A stretch of DNA of 57,952 nucleotides, taken from Desulfobacteraceae bacterium. GTDB lineage: Bacteria > Desulfobacterota > Syntrophobacteria > Syntrophobacterales > Syntrophobacteraceae. Shown here piece after piece: positions 25,814 through 34,793 of the stretch. Every line of letters starts with the position of its first letter. The stretch's first letter is position 1. Both the position numbers and the translations under genes were made by a program. The stretch spans positions 1-57,952 of the forward strand of contig JAJFUA010000116.1 of assembly GCA_021372635.1 (NCBI GenBank). Direction: 5' to 3'. The notes below the pieces were generated by a model. That model made no database searches. It worked only from the letters and a program-made list of their open reading frames with translations, and was not told the origin of the DNA.

Positions 25814-26806
25814 TTAGATACAAACCTCCTTTCCGAATGCCAGGCGAAGCTTGTTGCGAAGCACCCAGGAGATTGGCACCCAAGGCTGTTTCCTCATGGC
25901 GGGCACGGCGGTTCCCGTCATCCAGCAGTTCTTCGTACAATTCCCGACGAGCTGGCGGACCTGTTCCGCCTTCTCGGAACGCCAGATCTCCTCGAAGGAA
26001 GCGTCTTTGAGATTTCCCATGTTCCAGGATTCATCGGAGCCGTTGCAGGCGAGCACGTTTCCGAACGGATCGAGGAAGAAGGTGTCGGTGGCCGCTCCGC
26101 AGGGGAGAGACCGCTGCTTCCCCAGCATGTGGTTTAAAAGGCCTGAATTGATGTAAGCCCTGAACCAATCCTTCACCTTCATGCGAAGGTTTCCTCTCCT
26201 GGATTGGAGAAGCGCCTCGATGAACTGCTGCATCTTCTCGCGGAAGAGGTCGAAGTCCTCCACCGTGTTGTCGTGCTTGTGGAAGTAAAACGAGTTGTGC
26301 ATGACGCAGTTGGCGAGTTCGATATCCAGTCCCGCGCACAGGTGGTAGAGATTGAGCAAATCCGATGCGTTCCTGTCGGAAATCGTTATGCCGAATCCAA
26401 TGTCCCTGATCCCCATCTGCTTCAGTTCGATGATGGTTCTCAAGGCATGGTCGAAGGCGTGTTTCAAGCCCCTGATCCGGTCGTGGGCGGCAGGCAGTCC
26501 ATCCACGCTCACCCTGAAGGTGATGTTCGGAAAGCGCTCGGCCACCTTCAGAATCCTGTCGGTAAAGTACCCGTTGGTGCTGATTTCCAGGCGGCAGGTC
26601 TTCCTGTTCAGTACCTCCACGATGTCGAGGATGTCTTCCCTGAGGAGCGGCTCTCCGCCGGTGATGTTCAATCGCTTGTACGTACCCTGGATCCGGTCGA
26701 TCACCTCGGGGGATATTTCTTCCTCTTTCAGGCTCGGATGGCGCCAGGTGTTGCACATCATGCAGCGGGCGTTACACTGGTAAGTCACGATGACCGCGCA
26801 TTCCAT
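25814..26806 (-). CDS. Radical SAM/SPASM domain protein
   Basis: 330 residues. The radical SAM cluster motif CX3CX2C is at Cys11, Cys15 and Cys18 (YQCNARCMMCNTW), followed by NITGGEPLLREDI. The C-terminal part has a SPASM-like set of cysteines (LPCGAATD, NVLACNGSD, VGNCTKNCWM) for an auxiliary Fe-S cluster. Such enzymes do radical chemistry on peptides, sugars or cofactors. Start 26806 has a GGGGG site and overlaps the upstream GT4 by 35 bases; the next GT4 follows without a gap. No peptide substrate gene is visible, so a sugar-modifying role is possible but unproven. Confidence 0.88.
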   Translation of the reverse strand: MECAVIVTYQCNARCMMCNTWRHPSLKEEEISPEVIDRIQGTYKRLNITGGEPLLREDILDIVEVLNRKTCRLEISTNGYFTDRILKVAERFPNITFRVSVDGLPAAHDRIRGLKHAFDHALRTIIELKQMGIRDIGFGITISDRNASDLLNLYHLCAGLDIELANCVMHNSFYFHKHDNTVEDFDLFREKMQQFIEALLQSRRGNLRMKVKDWFRAYINSGLLNHMLGKQRSLPCGAATDTFFLDPFGNVLACNGSDESWNMGNLKDASFEEIWRSEKAEQVRQLVGNCTKNCWMTGTAVPAMRKQPWVPISWVLRNKLRLAFGKEVCI

Positions 26807-28034
26807 CGGACACCCCCTTGTAGATTTCCAGCAGACGCTCGTAGTGCACATCCGCGGCATGCTCCCCGGCTGCGTACCGCCGCGCGTCCTGCCCCATCCT
26901 TGCGGCTTCCGGAGGATTGGAGGCCACCCATTGCATGGCATTTGCCAGCGAGTGAGCATCGTCGGGGGGCACGAGAAGTCCCCGCCGGCCATGGAGCACG
27001 AGTTCCGTCATGCCGCCCAGGTCTGAGGCGATGACGGCCTTTCCGGCGGCAAAGGCTTCGATGATGGTGAAAGGCTGGTTTTCGTACCAGACGGACGGAA
27101 GCACGACTGCGCGGGCCTGCGAGCGCAACCGGTTCAGTTCTTCGCCGTGCTTCATTCCCACGTAGGTTGCATTTTCCGGAAGTGCGGCGATGAACTTTTC
27201 GGCATGAGGCACTTCCAGTCTCCCGGCCAGTACGACCCGGACGGAAGGAGCCAGGCGGCATGCGTCGAGCAGGACATGGAGCCCCTTGATGGAATCGAGC
27301 TTGGCCATGAACAGGATATAGCCCTCGTCCCGGCCGCCGTTCGTAAACATTTCCGGCGGGATGAACAGGGGAAGGTGAACGACTTCTTCCGCCGCAAAGC
27401 CGGCCAGCCGGAGAAGCTTTTCCCGCAGGAACCCGCTCGGGGTCAGGAAGCGGCCCACGCCTTCCCTCACGTGCATCCACCGGTGGGCGTAGGCCTCCAG
27501 GGCGGCCATCCCGCTGGCCAGGCGGGAGCCCTTCTTGCAGCACTTGAGGACTGCCCGGTAGTAGCGCGCGTCCGCACAGGCCTCGCAAACCTGCCGGGTG
27601 GAGTCGACGAGGAGATGCGTGTTGGGGCAGATCAGCTTATAGTCGTGAAGCGTCCAGACGACGGGCACCCCCCTGGCGTTTGCCTCGAAGATCACGGAAG
27701 GGCTGATGTGCCCGTGTATGTTCTGCAGATGAACGATGTCCGGATTGAACCGGTCGAGGATCTTCGAAAACCGTCTCCGGTTTTCCCTGCTGTAAATCAC
27801 CCGGGAGAGCACCGAGACGCAGTCCCTCAGGCTCCTGCGGTCGTTCAGCTTCCGGAAATCGATCGGCTCGACGAAGAATTCTTCATGTTCGTCTGGAACG
27901 TTCCTCGCGTCCTTCATTCCGAAGAAGGCAACCTCGTGCCCTTTCCCGCGAAGGAGACCGGCGAGGTTGAAGGTGTACGTGCTGTCCCCTCCACCCCTGA
28001 AATGATACGTATTTACCAGCAGAATCTTCTTCAT
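26772..28034 (-). CDS. Family 4 glycosyltransferase
   Basis: 420 residues. The acceptor lobe opens KKILLVNTYHFRGGGDSTYTFNL and contains VVWTLHDYKLICPN and a Cys-rich stretch (CEACADARYYRAVLKCCKKGSR) typical of one GT4 subgroup whose members bind a structural metal there. The donor lobe has WYENQPFTIIEAFAAGKAVIASDLGG. It overlaps the radical SAM gene by 35 bases. Acts in the cytoplasm on the growing lipid-linked unit; sugar unknown. Confidence 0.86.
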   Translation of the reverse strand: MKKILLVNTYHFRGGGDSTYTFNLAGLLRGKGHEVAFFGMKDARNVPDEHEEFFVEPIDFRKLNDRRSLRDCVSVLSRVIYSRENRRRFSKILDRFNPDIVHLQNIHGHISPSVIFEANARGVPVVWTLHDYKLICPNTHLLVDSTRQVCEACADARYYRAVLKCCKKGSRLASGMAALEAYAHRWMHVREGVGRFLTPSGFLREKLLRLAGFAAEEVVHLPLFIPPEMFTNGGRDEGYILFMAKLDSIKGLHVLLDACRLAPSVRVVLAGRLEVPHAEKFIAALPENATYVGMKHGEELNRLRSQARAVVLPSVWYENQPFTIIEAFAAGKAVIASDLGGMTELVLHGRRGLLVPPDDAHSLANAMQWVASNPPEAARMGQDARRYAAGEHAADVHYERLLEIYKGVSDGMRGHRDLPV

Positions 28035-28182
28035 GGTTTGAAACCGGACCTTGTTCGGTCAACTGTTGTCCGTAGGTGCCGCAATGGATCTGAATTGTCG
28101 GAAATGTCCGTGGCCCGCCCGGATGGAAACGGCGTCCCCGAAGAAATGCGGGCGGCGGGCACCGCCGTTGGCCCCGGCGGGG

Positions 28183-29664
28183 TCAGTCGAACGCCGGGTG
28201 CTTGCCCCGCGCATACAGCCCCGGGCCGTGCATTCCGGAAGCGTACGGGGCTTCGTTCCATCTCCGCAGGCGGAACGCCCGGGCGGCGACAATCCCCGAA
28301 AAGTACCAGAAGAGCAGGTTGATGGCGTTGGAGTGTTCCAGGTTGAAGTATCCCAGGGCAAGGAAGATGACCACCGTGACTGTGCACCAACCCAGGCCCA
28401 GGGCGCCGGACACGCCGGAGGATCTGCTGAGCAGGATGGAATCCCTGAACAGGAGGAAGAAAAAGAGGCAGTAGACGAAAACGCCCATGATCCCCACTTC
28501 CCACAACAGAATGGATACCGTCACATCCGCGGTCAACGGCAATAAATCAATGGCATTTAGGTTGGTTATATTCTTCGTGATATAAGAAGCGCTGGGGTAT
28601 TTGGACTTGGTTTTGCTGCTTGCATTGGAACCCGTATTGGCCGATTCCAGGTATGAACTGAAGGTGATTCCAATACCACCGCCACTCATTAAATTCAAGA
28701 AAGACTTGTCATGTAGGTGTTTAAACGCGACGGCTACTTGATCAATTCTTCTCAATTGGCCAAGGATGTAACCATCCTTGCTGTTCCACCCTTTAATGGC
28801 GTTATTCAGTAGATGCCTTTCGTTTATACCGCTATATAGATAACTCGAAAAATATTCACCCGATGCAATGGATCGAAAATTATCCATATCTTTTCTTTGC
28901 TCATGAGAGACAATTATGTTATACATCGGGACAAACAAACTCATACAAACAATCCATACGACCGATGCAGTCAAAATGGCCTTCTTTTTGCTGCCTTTCA
29001 TGTATCCTCCACAGAAAATCGGCGGCAAAATCAGTATGATCGGCAGGTAGACCAGCGTGGCTTTCGATTCGCAAATCGTAGTGGGGATGAACATGCAGAG
29101 GCTCGACAGCAGAAATGTTCTCAGGGAGACTTCCCTCTTCAGGTAAAATGCGAAAAGGACGGCGATTCCGCAAAGCATCGCAACCGCCAGGGGGTTCGGG
29201 CTGAATAGGGTCCCCTGGACAATGTCTCCGCTGTATTTCCTCAAGGCGAAAACCGCGTACAGTTTTTGAATTACGGCCACGGGCGCCTGCATCAAAAGCA
29301 GCGGGAGCAGGAGGAGCAGTTGCGTCTTGAGTTCCTTTTCGTTGAAACGGTAAACCGCGGGAAGCAGAAAGATCGCCAGGTGTTTCAAATGGAGCCGCGC
29401 GCCTACGAGCAGCTTGAAGGGACCCACATCGTTGAGAACGGATCCGAACGCTATCACGAGAATGAATAAGGCGATACAGTATATGTATTTAATATCCATG
29501 TCGAAATATTGCTTCAGACTGATTCGGAAGGCAACGATGCCACCGGTCGTCAGCATGATCAGATCCGGCAGCCATGTTGCGGCCCTCGGCAGAATCTTCA
29601 CATTGAAGTGAAAAAAATCGAGGAAAAATACGGATAAAATCAGAGATATTACAATCATGTTCAT
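28183..29664 (-). CDS. wzy: Wzy/O-antigen ligase-like membrane polymerase
   Basis: 493 residues with roughly eleven to twelve membrane helices and one large hydrophilic loop (about 260-390), the layout of Wzy polymerases and WaaL ligases. The opening MNMIVISLILSVFFLDFF and segments such as FSPNPLAVAMLCGIAVL resemble exosortase-locus O-antigen ligase-like proteins. It would polymerise repeat units at the periplasmic face. G+C falls to about one third around 28700-28900, typical of imported polymerase genes. Polymerase versus ligase cannot be told from sequence, but it is the only candidate in the window. Confidence 0.78.
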   Translation of the reverse strand: MNMIVISLILSVFFLDFFHFNVKILPRAATWLPDLIMLTTGGIVAFRISLKQYFDMDIKYIYCIALFILVIAFGSVLNDVGPFKLLVGARLHLKHLAIFLLPAVYRFNEKELKTQLLLLLPLLLMQAPVAVIQKLYAVFALRKYSGDIVQGTLFSPNPLAVAMLCGIAVLFAFYLKREVSLRTFLLSSLCMFIPTTICESKATLVYLPIILILPPIFCGGYMKGSKKKAILTASVVWIVCMSLFVPMYNIIVSHEQRKDMDNFRSIASGEYFSSYLYSGINERHLLNNAIKGWNSKDGYILGQLRRIDQVAVAFKHLHDKSFLNLMSGGGIGITFSSYLESANTGSNASSKTKSKYPSASYITKNITNLNAIDLLPLTADVTVSILLWEVGIMGVFVYCLFFFLLFRDSILLSRSSGVSGALGLGWCTVTVVIFLALGYFNLEHSNAINLLFWYFSGIVAARAFRLRRWNEAPYASGMHGPGLYARGKHPAFD

Positions 29665-29792
29665 AATGAAACCATCCGTGTGCGGTCAAAAGGCAGGCGA
29701 TGGAACGGAAATGCATTTCCTTTTACGGAATGCTTGCCGGGATTCCGGGCGACAAGCGGAATGACCGTGGAAGTTATTTGAATTTCGCCTGG

Positions 29793-30908
29793 TTATCCGC
29801 CGTTCAGTATGCGAACGTATTCGTCAATGGCCAGATCGGAGTGCTTTTCAAACGCATATGCCTGTGCGCGTTGTCCCATACGCTCTCTGAGCGGCCCGTT
29901 GTCTGCCAGATAGAGCACCTGTTCGACCAGTCGTTCGAACGTCCCGGCCACGAACCCCAGGCGCTGCCTCCGGATGACGCCGTCGGGGTCCCACTGGAGA
30001 CTCACGACGGGTGCTTTCCGCATCCACGCCTGGATGAACGTGTTTGGAAAGCCCTCGCAATAGCTCGTGTTCACGAAGATGTGGGCCTGCTCCAGGATGG
30101 CGTTCACCTGCTCGACAGGCAGCGCGCCGAGGTAGTGGAGGTTTTGCGCGCGTTCGATTTCCCTTGCGATTTCCGACTGCTTTCCGGCCCCCGGGTAAGG
30201 AGCCCCGATCATGATGCACTGCAGGCCGCCCCGGGAATTGCCGAGCGCGTCGGCGAGACGGACGAAAAGCTCCGGTTGCTTCGACGGCTTGAAATTCGCC
30301 ACCCAGACCACTTTTATCGGATCGGTCTTCCTGATGTCGCCTTCGGGCACCCGGTGAAAGTTCGGGACGACCGCCGCCGGAACCCTGTGGTAACGTTCCT
30401 TCAGGTGGACCGCCTGCTGATGCGTCTGGGTGATGATATGGGGACAGTGCTTCAGGGCATAGTCGATGAACAGGTATTCGATCCTGTGTATTGATTTGCC
30501 GACTATCTTCCGGTCATATGCCTTCAGCAGGATGTCGTTATCGATGGAAACATGGAAGACCATGTTGCATTTATTCCTGACGGCATAATGAGCCGCGACT
30601 CCCGTGTAGGCACAGCCCACCCGCTGAAGAATCACGTCCGGCCGAATCCTGTGCAGCGATTTCCACAGCCTGGGAGCATCCAGGAAAAACGCTCCGTAAG
30701 CCATCGAACTCGAATCTCCGTTGCAGATTCCCTCGATCCTGTAGTCCCGGGGCTGAAAAGACGGATCGTAATCTCTGGCCAGGTAGGTGATTTCGAACCT
30801 GTCGAGCGGTATCAGCCTGTCGAGGAGGCTCTTAACCTGGTACTCGGCTCCCCCCATGGCGCTCGACCAGTGGCAGGGTGTCAGAATGCACAGTTTTTTC
30901 CTGTACAT
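29793..30908 (-). CDS. Family 4 glycosyltransferase with Gln in place of the second EX7E glutamate
   Basis: 371 residues, GT-B. N-terminal lobe KKLCILTPCHWSSAMGGAEYQVK; donor lobe VVWVANFKPSKQPELFVRLADAL and YCEGFPNTFIQAWMRKAPVVSLQWDPDG. The second Glu of the usual EX7E is Gln, a variant also known in some exopolysaccharide GT4 groups, so activity is likely kept. Start 30908 has an AGGA site and lies eight bases after the previous gene's stop. The acceptor and sugar are unknown. Confidence 0.85.
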   Translation of the reverse strand: MYRKKLCILTPCHWSSAMGGAEYQVKSLLDRLIPLDRFEITYLARDYDPSFQPRDYRIEGICNGDSSSMAYGAFFLDAPRLWKSLHRIRPDVILQRVGCAYTGVAAHYAVRNKCNMVFHVSIDNDILLKAYDRKIVGKSIHRIEYLFIDYALKHCPHIITQTHQQAVHLKERYHRVPAAVVPNFHRVPEGDIRKTDPIKVVWVANFKPSKQPELFVRLADALGNSRGGLQCIMIGAPYPGAGKQSEIAREIERAQNLHYLGALPVEQVNAILEQAHIFVNTSYCEGFPNTFIQAWMRKAPVVSLQWDPDGVIRRQRLGFVAGTFERLVEQVLYLADNGPLRERMGQRAQAYAFEKHSDLAIDEYVRILNGG

Positions 30909-30916
30909 GCGAGATC

Positions 30917-32140
30917 CTAAGACTCGCGGGCCGGCTGAAGGCCCAGGAGCCTCCGCTCGACGAGGTCGGCGAGGATGTCGTAGTTTCTCTTCGACTCCAC
31001 GTATTTCCTGCCCCGTATTCCCATCGCCTTCGCTTCGCCGCGATGTTCCAGGAGGTACAGGATCGCCCGGGCAAAGGCGTCTTCGTCGTACGGGACGCAC
31101 AGGCCGGCCCCGCTTTCCTCGATCACCGCGCGCTGTTCGGGATGGTCGTTGGCTACCGCCGCCTTGCCCATGGCCATGTATTCGATGAGCTTCGTGGGGG
31201 ACCCGCAATCCAGGATCGGACCGGGAGGGATCGGCGACACGCACACCGCGGCGTCCCTCACATGGCTCCAGGCGGTTTTCTGCGGTTGAAAGCCCGTGAT
31301 GTGAACTTTGTCGGAGATATTCAGCTTCCCGGCCTCCTCCTTTATGATCCGTTCGGCCGTTTCCGCCTCCGTCTCTCCTCCGCCAACCAGCCGGAGGTTC
31401 GCGTTCTTTCCCGAATCAAGGACCTTCCTGAAGGCTCTCAGCAGGAAATCCAGCCTGCGCTCTTTTCCCAGGGTTCCCAGGTAGACGATCGTATTCTCTT
31501 TCCCGTTCCCGTTTTCTGCTCCATATCCCCAGAAAGGTATGTCTTCGACCGCGACGCCCATGAGCACCGGCGTCATTTTCTGCCTCGGTATCCCATGCCC
31601 GGCGATGTCTTCCCTCATCTGCGCCGTTTGAACGAATATGTGTTCGGCCGACGGCAGTATGAACCGGTAAAGCAGCAGCTTCAGGGCATGACCTCTCAAC
31701 CGGTAGAACCAAGGATACGGAGCGAGGTCCTTTTCCGCCAGGTGCAGGTAGAATTCCGGGAACGGGAACGACAGCCAATAGATCAGCCGGACCCCGAATA
31801 TCGCCGATGCCAGGGGTGCCGCGACCGCCGAAACGAAAATGTCCTTGACGATCAGATGGTCGAATTGTCCTGACTGCAACTGCCGGAACATTTTCAGTTC
31901 ATGAAGGATTCTGTACAGGTTCTTCCTGAGCTTCGAAAATTTCGATGTTCCATTGTCGGTGCGCCCGACCAGGACGTCCGATCCCCGCCAGGACGTCCGG
32001 CAACTGCGGCGCAGCGTCTCCTCCGACTGAAGAATCCAGTCGACCCTGTGCCCGCGCTCGACCATCTTCTTCCCGAACAGTACGGCTATGTCCGACCGGA
32101 AAGGGGGGAACTTGTCTGCCGCCACCAGCAGGATATTCAT
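30917..32140 (-). CDS. Family 4 glycosyltransferase
   Basis: 407 residues. A GT-B protein opening MNILLVAADKFPPFRSDIA, with a linker rich in Gly/Asn (ENGNGKEN), the donor-site start TIVYLGTLGKERRLDFLL and a nucleotide-binding segment GSPTKLIEYMAMGKAAVAND. It is closer to the group with SPTKLxEYMA than to EX7E enzymes with GLP. Ribosome site CAGGG before the ATG. Eight bases separate it from the following GT4; both probably add successive sugars. Confidence 0.85.
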   Translation of the reverse strand: MNILLVAADKFPPFRSDIAVLFGKKMVERGHRVDWILQSEETLRRSCRTSWRGSDVLVGRTDNGTSKFSKLRKNLYRILHELKMFRQLQSGQFDHLIVKDIFVSAVAAPLASAIFGVRLIYWLSFPFPEFYLHLAEKDLAPYPWFYRLRGHALKLLLYRFILPSAEHIFVQTAQMREDIAGHGIPRQKMTPVLMGVAVEDIPFWGYGAENGNGKENTIVYLGTLGKERRLDFLLRAFRKVLDSGKNANLRLVGGGETEAETAERIIKEEAGKLNISDKVHITGFQPQKTAWSHVRDAAVCVSPIPPGPILDCGSPTKLIEYMAMGKAAVANDHPEQRAVIEESGAGLCVPYDEDAFARAILYLLEHRGEAKAMGIRGRKYVESKRNYDILADLVERRLLGLQPARES

Positions 32141-32216
32141 CTCGCCCTGCCATTCTTCATTGAAAATTGCCGTTGTCCCGGGGCCGGCACTGCTTCCCGG
32201 TCTCCCGCCCGCCGAT

Positions 32217-33425
32217 TCACTGCAACGGCCGGGCGGCGCTGCGTTCCCGGGCTTCCCGGTATACGTTCAGGTACTGCCGGGCGATTCCCGTCCATCGGTA
32301 GCTGTCCGATGCTCTCCTGGACTCGCCGCCCATGCGCACTCTCAATCCATCGGAATGCAGCAGCCGCAGCACGCCTTCGGCCAGAGAAACGGGATCCGAA
32401 GGCGGAACCACGAAACCCGTTCGTTCGTGCCGGACCATGTCCCGGTTCCCCGAGATGTCCGTCGCCACCACGGGAAGGCCGGCGGCCATCGCCTCCATCA
32501 TGGCGAGGGACATGCCTTCCGCCCCTTCGCCGACTCCCGCCGAAACGTAGACTTCGCTCTCCTGATAGATGCCCGCCAGCCAGTCCGGTTCGCTGCTGCC
32601 CGTGGCGGCGCCGCCGTTCGACGGAATCGGGAATGCGACGACTCCCGGAAACGCCACCTTGTTTTGCAGCCCGAGTCGCTCCGCCAGGGATTGGAGAGAA
32701 TCCGCGGTCTTGCCGACGATGACGAGCCGCGCCCGCGGTTCGCGGGACAGGATGAGCGGCATGGAACGGATCAGGACCTCATGCCCCTTGCAGGGCCGGT
32801 AGTTGCCGACCGTCACGATGAGCCTCGCATCGCCTTCCAGGCCCAGTCGCCTGCGAACGTCCGCGCCGGCAGGCCGCTGAAATCTTTCGGTGTCGATGCC
32901 GTTCGGTACCTTGCGGATCTTTGCCGGATGTGCTCCCGCATCCAGGAGCGACGCCTCTATGCTGTCGCTGACGGCGGTTACCAGTTCCGCCCTCTGGAGG
33001 GCGTAGCCGATCTTGCTCCGTTTCACCGGATCCAGCCGCTGTCCATATCCGATTTCCGGAATGACGTGTATGTCCTCGCCGTGAGGGGTTATCACGAGGG
33101 GGAGGTTTCTTATGGACTTCAGCCTTGCGGCCGCGTATCCGCAGGGGAACGTATTGTGGGCATGGATGACGTCGCAGCCCCACAGGGTCGAGTCGATGAG
33201 CAGCTTGCACAGGCCTTCCTGTTCCGCAAAGGCCCCTCCAAGCAACGTGGGGAACCGGTGCAGGGGGTAGCCGAAGCGCAGGTGACGCTGGGACCAGAGC
33301 CCGGCCGGGCCGACTACCCTGACTCGATGGCCCAGTTCTTTCAACGCGCCCGCCAGGTGATGCACCACGATTTCCCTCCCGCCGATTATGGGCAGGAAAC
33401 AGTTTACATACAGCACGATGTTCAT
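32217..33425 (-). CDS. Family 4 glycosyltransferase
   Basis: 402 residues, GT-B. It opens MNIVLYVNCFLPIIGGREIVVHHLA; the donor lobe has IVTVGNYRPCKGHEVLI and GEGAEGMSLAMMEAMAAGLPVVATDISG with an intact EX7E. Start 33425 (GGGGAC site) is preferred over an in-frame codon 42 bases upstream. It lies 54 bases after the stop of the AlgD-type dehydrogenase, so GDP-mannuronate is one candidate donor, but position alone does not settle that. Confidence 0.86.
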   Translation of the reverse strand: MNIVLYVNCFLPIIGGREIVVHHLAGALKELGHRVRVVGPAGLWSQRHLRFGYPLHRFPTLLGGAFAEQEGLCKLLIDSTLWGCDVIHAHNTFPCGYAAARLKSIRNLPLVITPHGEDIHVIPEIGYGQRLDPVKRSKIGYALQRAELVTAVSDSIEASLLDAGAHPAKIRKVPNGIDTERFQRPAGADVRRRLGLEGDARLIVTVGNYRPCKGHEVLIRSMPLILSREPRARLVIVGKTADSLQSLAERLGLQNKVAFPGVVAFPIPSNGGAATGSSEPDWLAGIYQESEVYVSAGVGEGAEGMSLAMMEAMAAGLPVVATDISGNRDMVRHERTGFVVPPSDPVSLAEGVLRLLHSDGLRVRMGGESRRASDSYRWTGIARQYLNVYREARERSAARPLQ

Positions 33426-33479
33426 TTCGTCCCCGGACTCGCGCCTCGCGGCCTTGCACCCGTTCACGGCACCGGCCGC

Positions 33480-34793
33480 CTACCAGCAGATGCCGCAGTA
33501 ATTTTCATCCTGCTCCGGCAGGTTGCCCACGCGGACAAAGTCGATGACCAACTGCTTCCCGCGGATGGAATCCCGAAGTTTGGAGAATTCGGGGTAATTC
33601 GTCCCGATCACGACGACCTCGGATCCCTCGACGGCTTCCCGCAGCGTATCGACCATCAGGTTGGAAATGTGCGGAATATGGTTCAGGATGTAATCGCGAT
33701 TGGCGCCCATCAGCCTGGCAATATTGACGTTGGGATCGTAAATCTTCAAAAAATACCCCTTGCCGATCAGCCGTTCGATCAATTCAACGACTGGGCTTTC
33801 CCGCAGATCGTCGGTACCTTCCTTGAAGCTGAATCCAAGTATCCCGATGCTCTTGCAGCCGTTTTGCATGATCATTCCGAGGCCGCGTTCGATCTGGCCC
33901 GCATTGCTTTTCAGAATGGAGCTGAGGATGGGGATTTCCAGGTCGAGCATCTTGGCCTTGTAGTTCAACGCCCTCACGTCCTTCGGCAGGCAGGAGCCGC
34001 CAAAGGCAAAGCCGGGGCGAAGGTAGCACCTTGACAGGTTCAATTTCGTGTCCCGGCAGAAAATATCCATCACCTGGTGACTGTCTATTTTCAGTTCCTT
34101 GCATATGTTGCCGATTTCGTTGGCAAAACCTATTTTTAGGGCGTGCCACGCATTGTCTGTGTACTTCACCATTTCGGCCACTTCGAGCGCCGTTCTGAAG
34201 ACCGGTACATGCAGGCTTTCGTACAGCATCTCGGCGACGTTTCCGGACCGCTCGTCCAGTTGGCCGATCACGGTTTTGGGCGGGTTGTAGAAGTCGCTTA
34301 CCGCACTTCCCTCCCTGAGAAACTCGGGGTTCATGCACACTCCGAAGTCGGTCCCCGGCGTTTTCCCCGACTTCTCCCGCAGGACGGGGATGATGGTCTT
34401 TCTCATGGTCCCAGGCAGGATGGTGCTTCGGACCACAACGAGATGATAGTCGTCTTTGCGCCCGATTTCGTGGCCGATCTGCTCCGCCACCCCCCTGACG
34501 TATCGCAGGTCCAGGTCGCCGTTCGGCTGGCTCGGCGTGCCGACGCAGATCAGGGAGACATCGGAGTCCCTCACTGCCCCGGCGTGGTCGGTAGTGGCCC
34601 TGAGCCGTTTTCCCTGGACGTTCGCGGCCAGGATCCTCTCGATGTCCTTTTCGATGATGGGGGACCTGGAGCCGTTGATCAAATCGACTTTCGTCCTGTT
34701 CGTGTCCACGGCGGTGACAATGTGCCCGGCATCCGCCAGGCAGCCCGCGGTCACGGCACCCACGTATCCCAGCCCGAAAATGCTAACACGCAT
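33480..34793 (-). CDS. algD: GDP-mannose 6-dehydrogenase-like nucleotide-sugar dehydrogenase
   Basis: 437 residues. NAD-binding GLGYVG at 8-13, catalytic Cys268 in FAFGGSCLPKDVRAL, the NAWHALKIGFANEIG helix, and a closing GICW. Cys at 268, the CLPKD form of the motif and the terminal ICW all match AlgD rather than UDP-glucose dehydrogenases (CFPKD). It would oxidise GDP-mannose to GDP-mannuronic acid with two NAD+. No alginate polymerase genes (alg8/alg44) accompany it, so the sugar probably enters a Wzy-type heteropolymer. It overlaps the upstream GT4 by 11 bases. GDP-mannose supply genes are not in the window. Confidence 0.85.
   Translation of the reverse strand: MRVSIFGLGYVGAVTAGCLADAGHIVTAVDTNRTKVDLINGSRSPIIEKDIERILAANVQGKRLRATTDHAGAVRDSDVSLICVGTPSQPNGDLDLRYVRGVAEQIGHEIGRKDDYHLVVVRSTILPGTMRKTIIPVLREKSGKTPGTDFGVCMNPEFLREGSAVSDFYNPPKTVIGQLDERSGNVAEMLYESLHVPVFRTALEVAEMVKYTDNAWHALKIGFANEIGNICKELKIDSHQVMDIFCRDTKLNLSRCYLRPGFAFGGSCLPKDVRALNYKAKMLDLEIPILSSILKSNAGQIERGLGMIMQNGCKSIGILGFSFKEGTDDLRESPVVELIERLIGKGYFLKIYDPNVNIARLMGANRDYILNHIPHISNLMVDTLREAVEGSEVVVIGTNYPEFSKLRDSIRGKQLVIDFVRVGNLPEQDENYCGICW

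Noticed and set aside
32088-34034. 648-codon plus-strand open frame opposite the GT4 and algD genes
   Set aside because: Antisense shadow; the minus-strand genes have clear catalytic motifs throughout.
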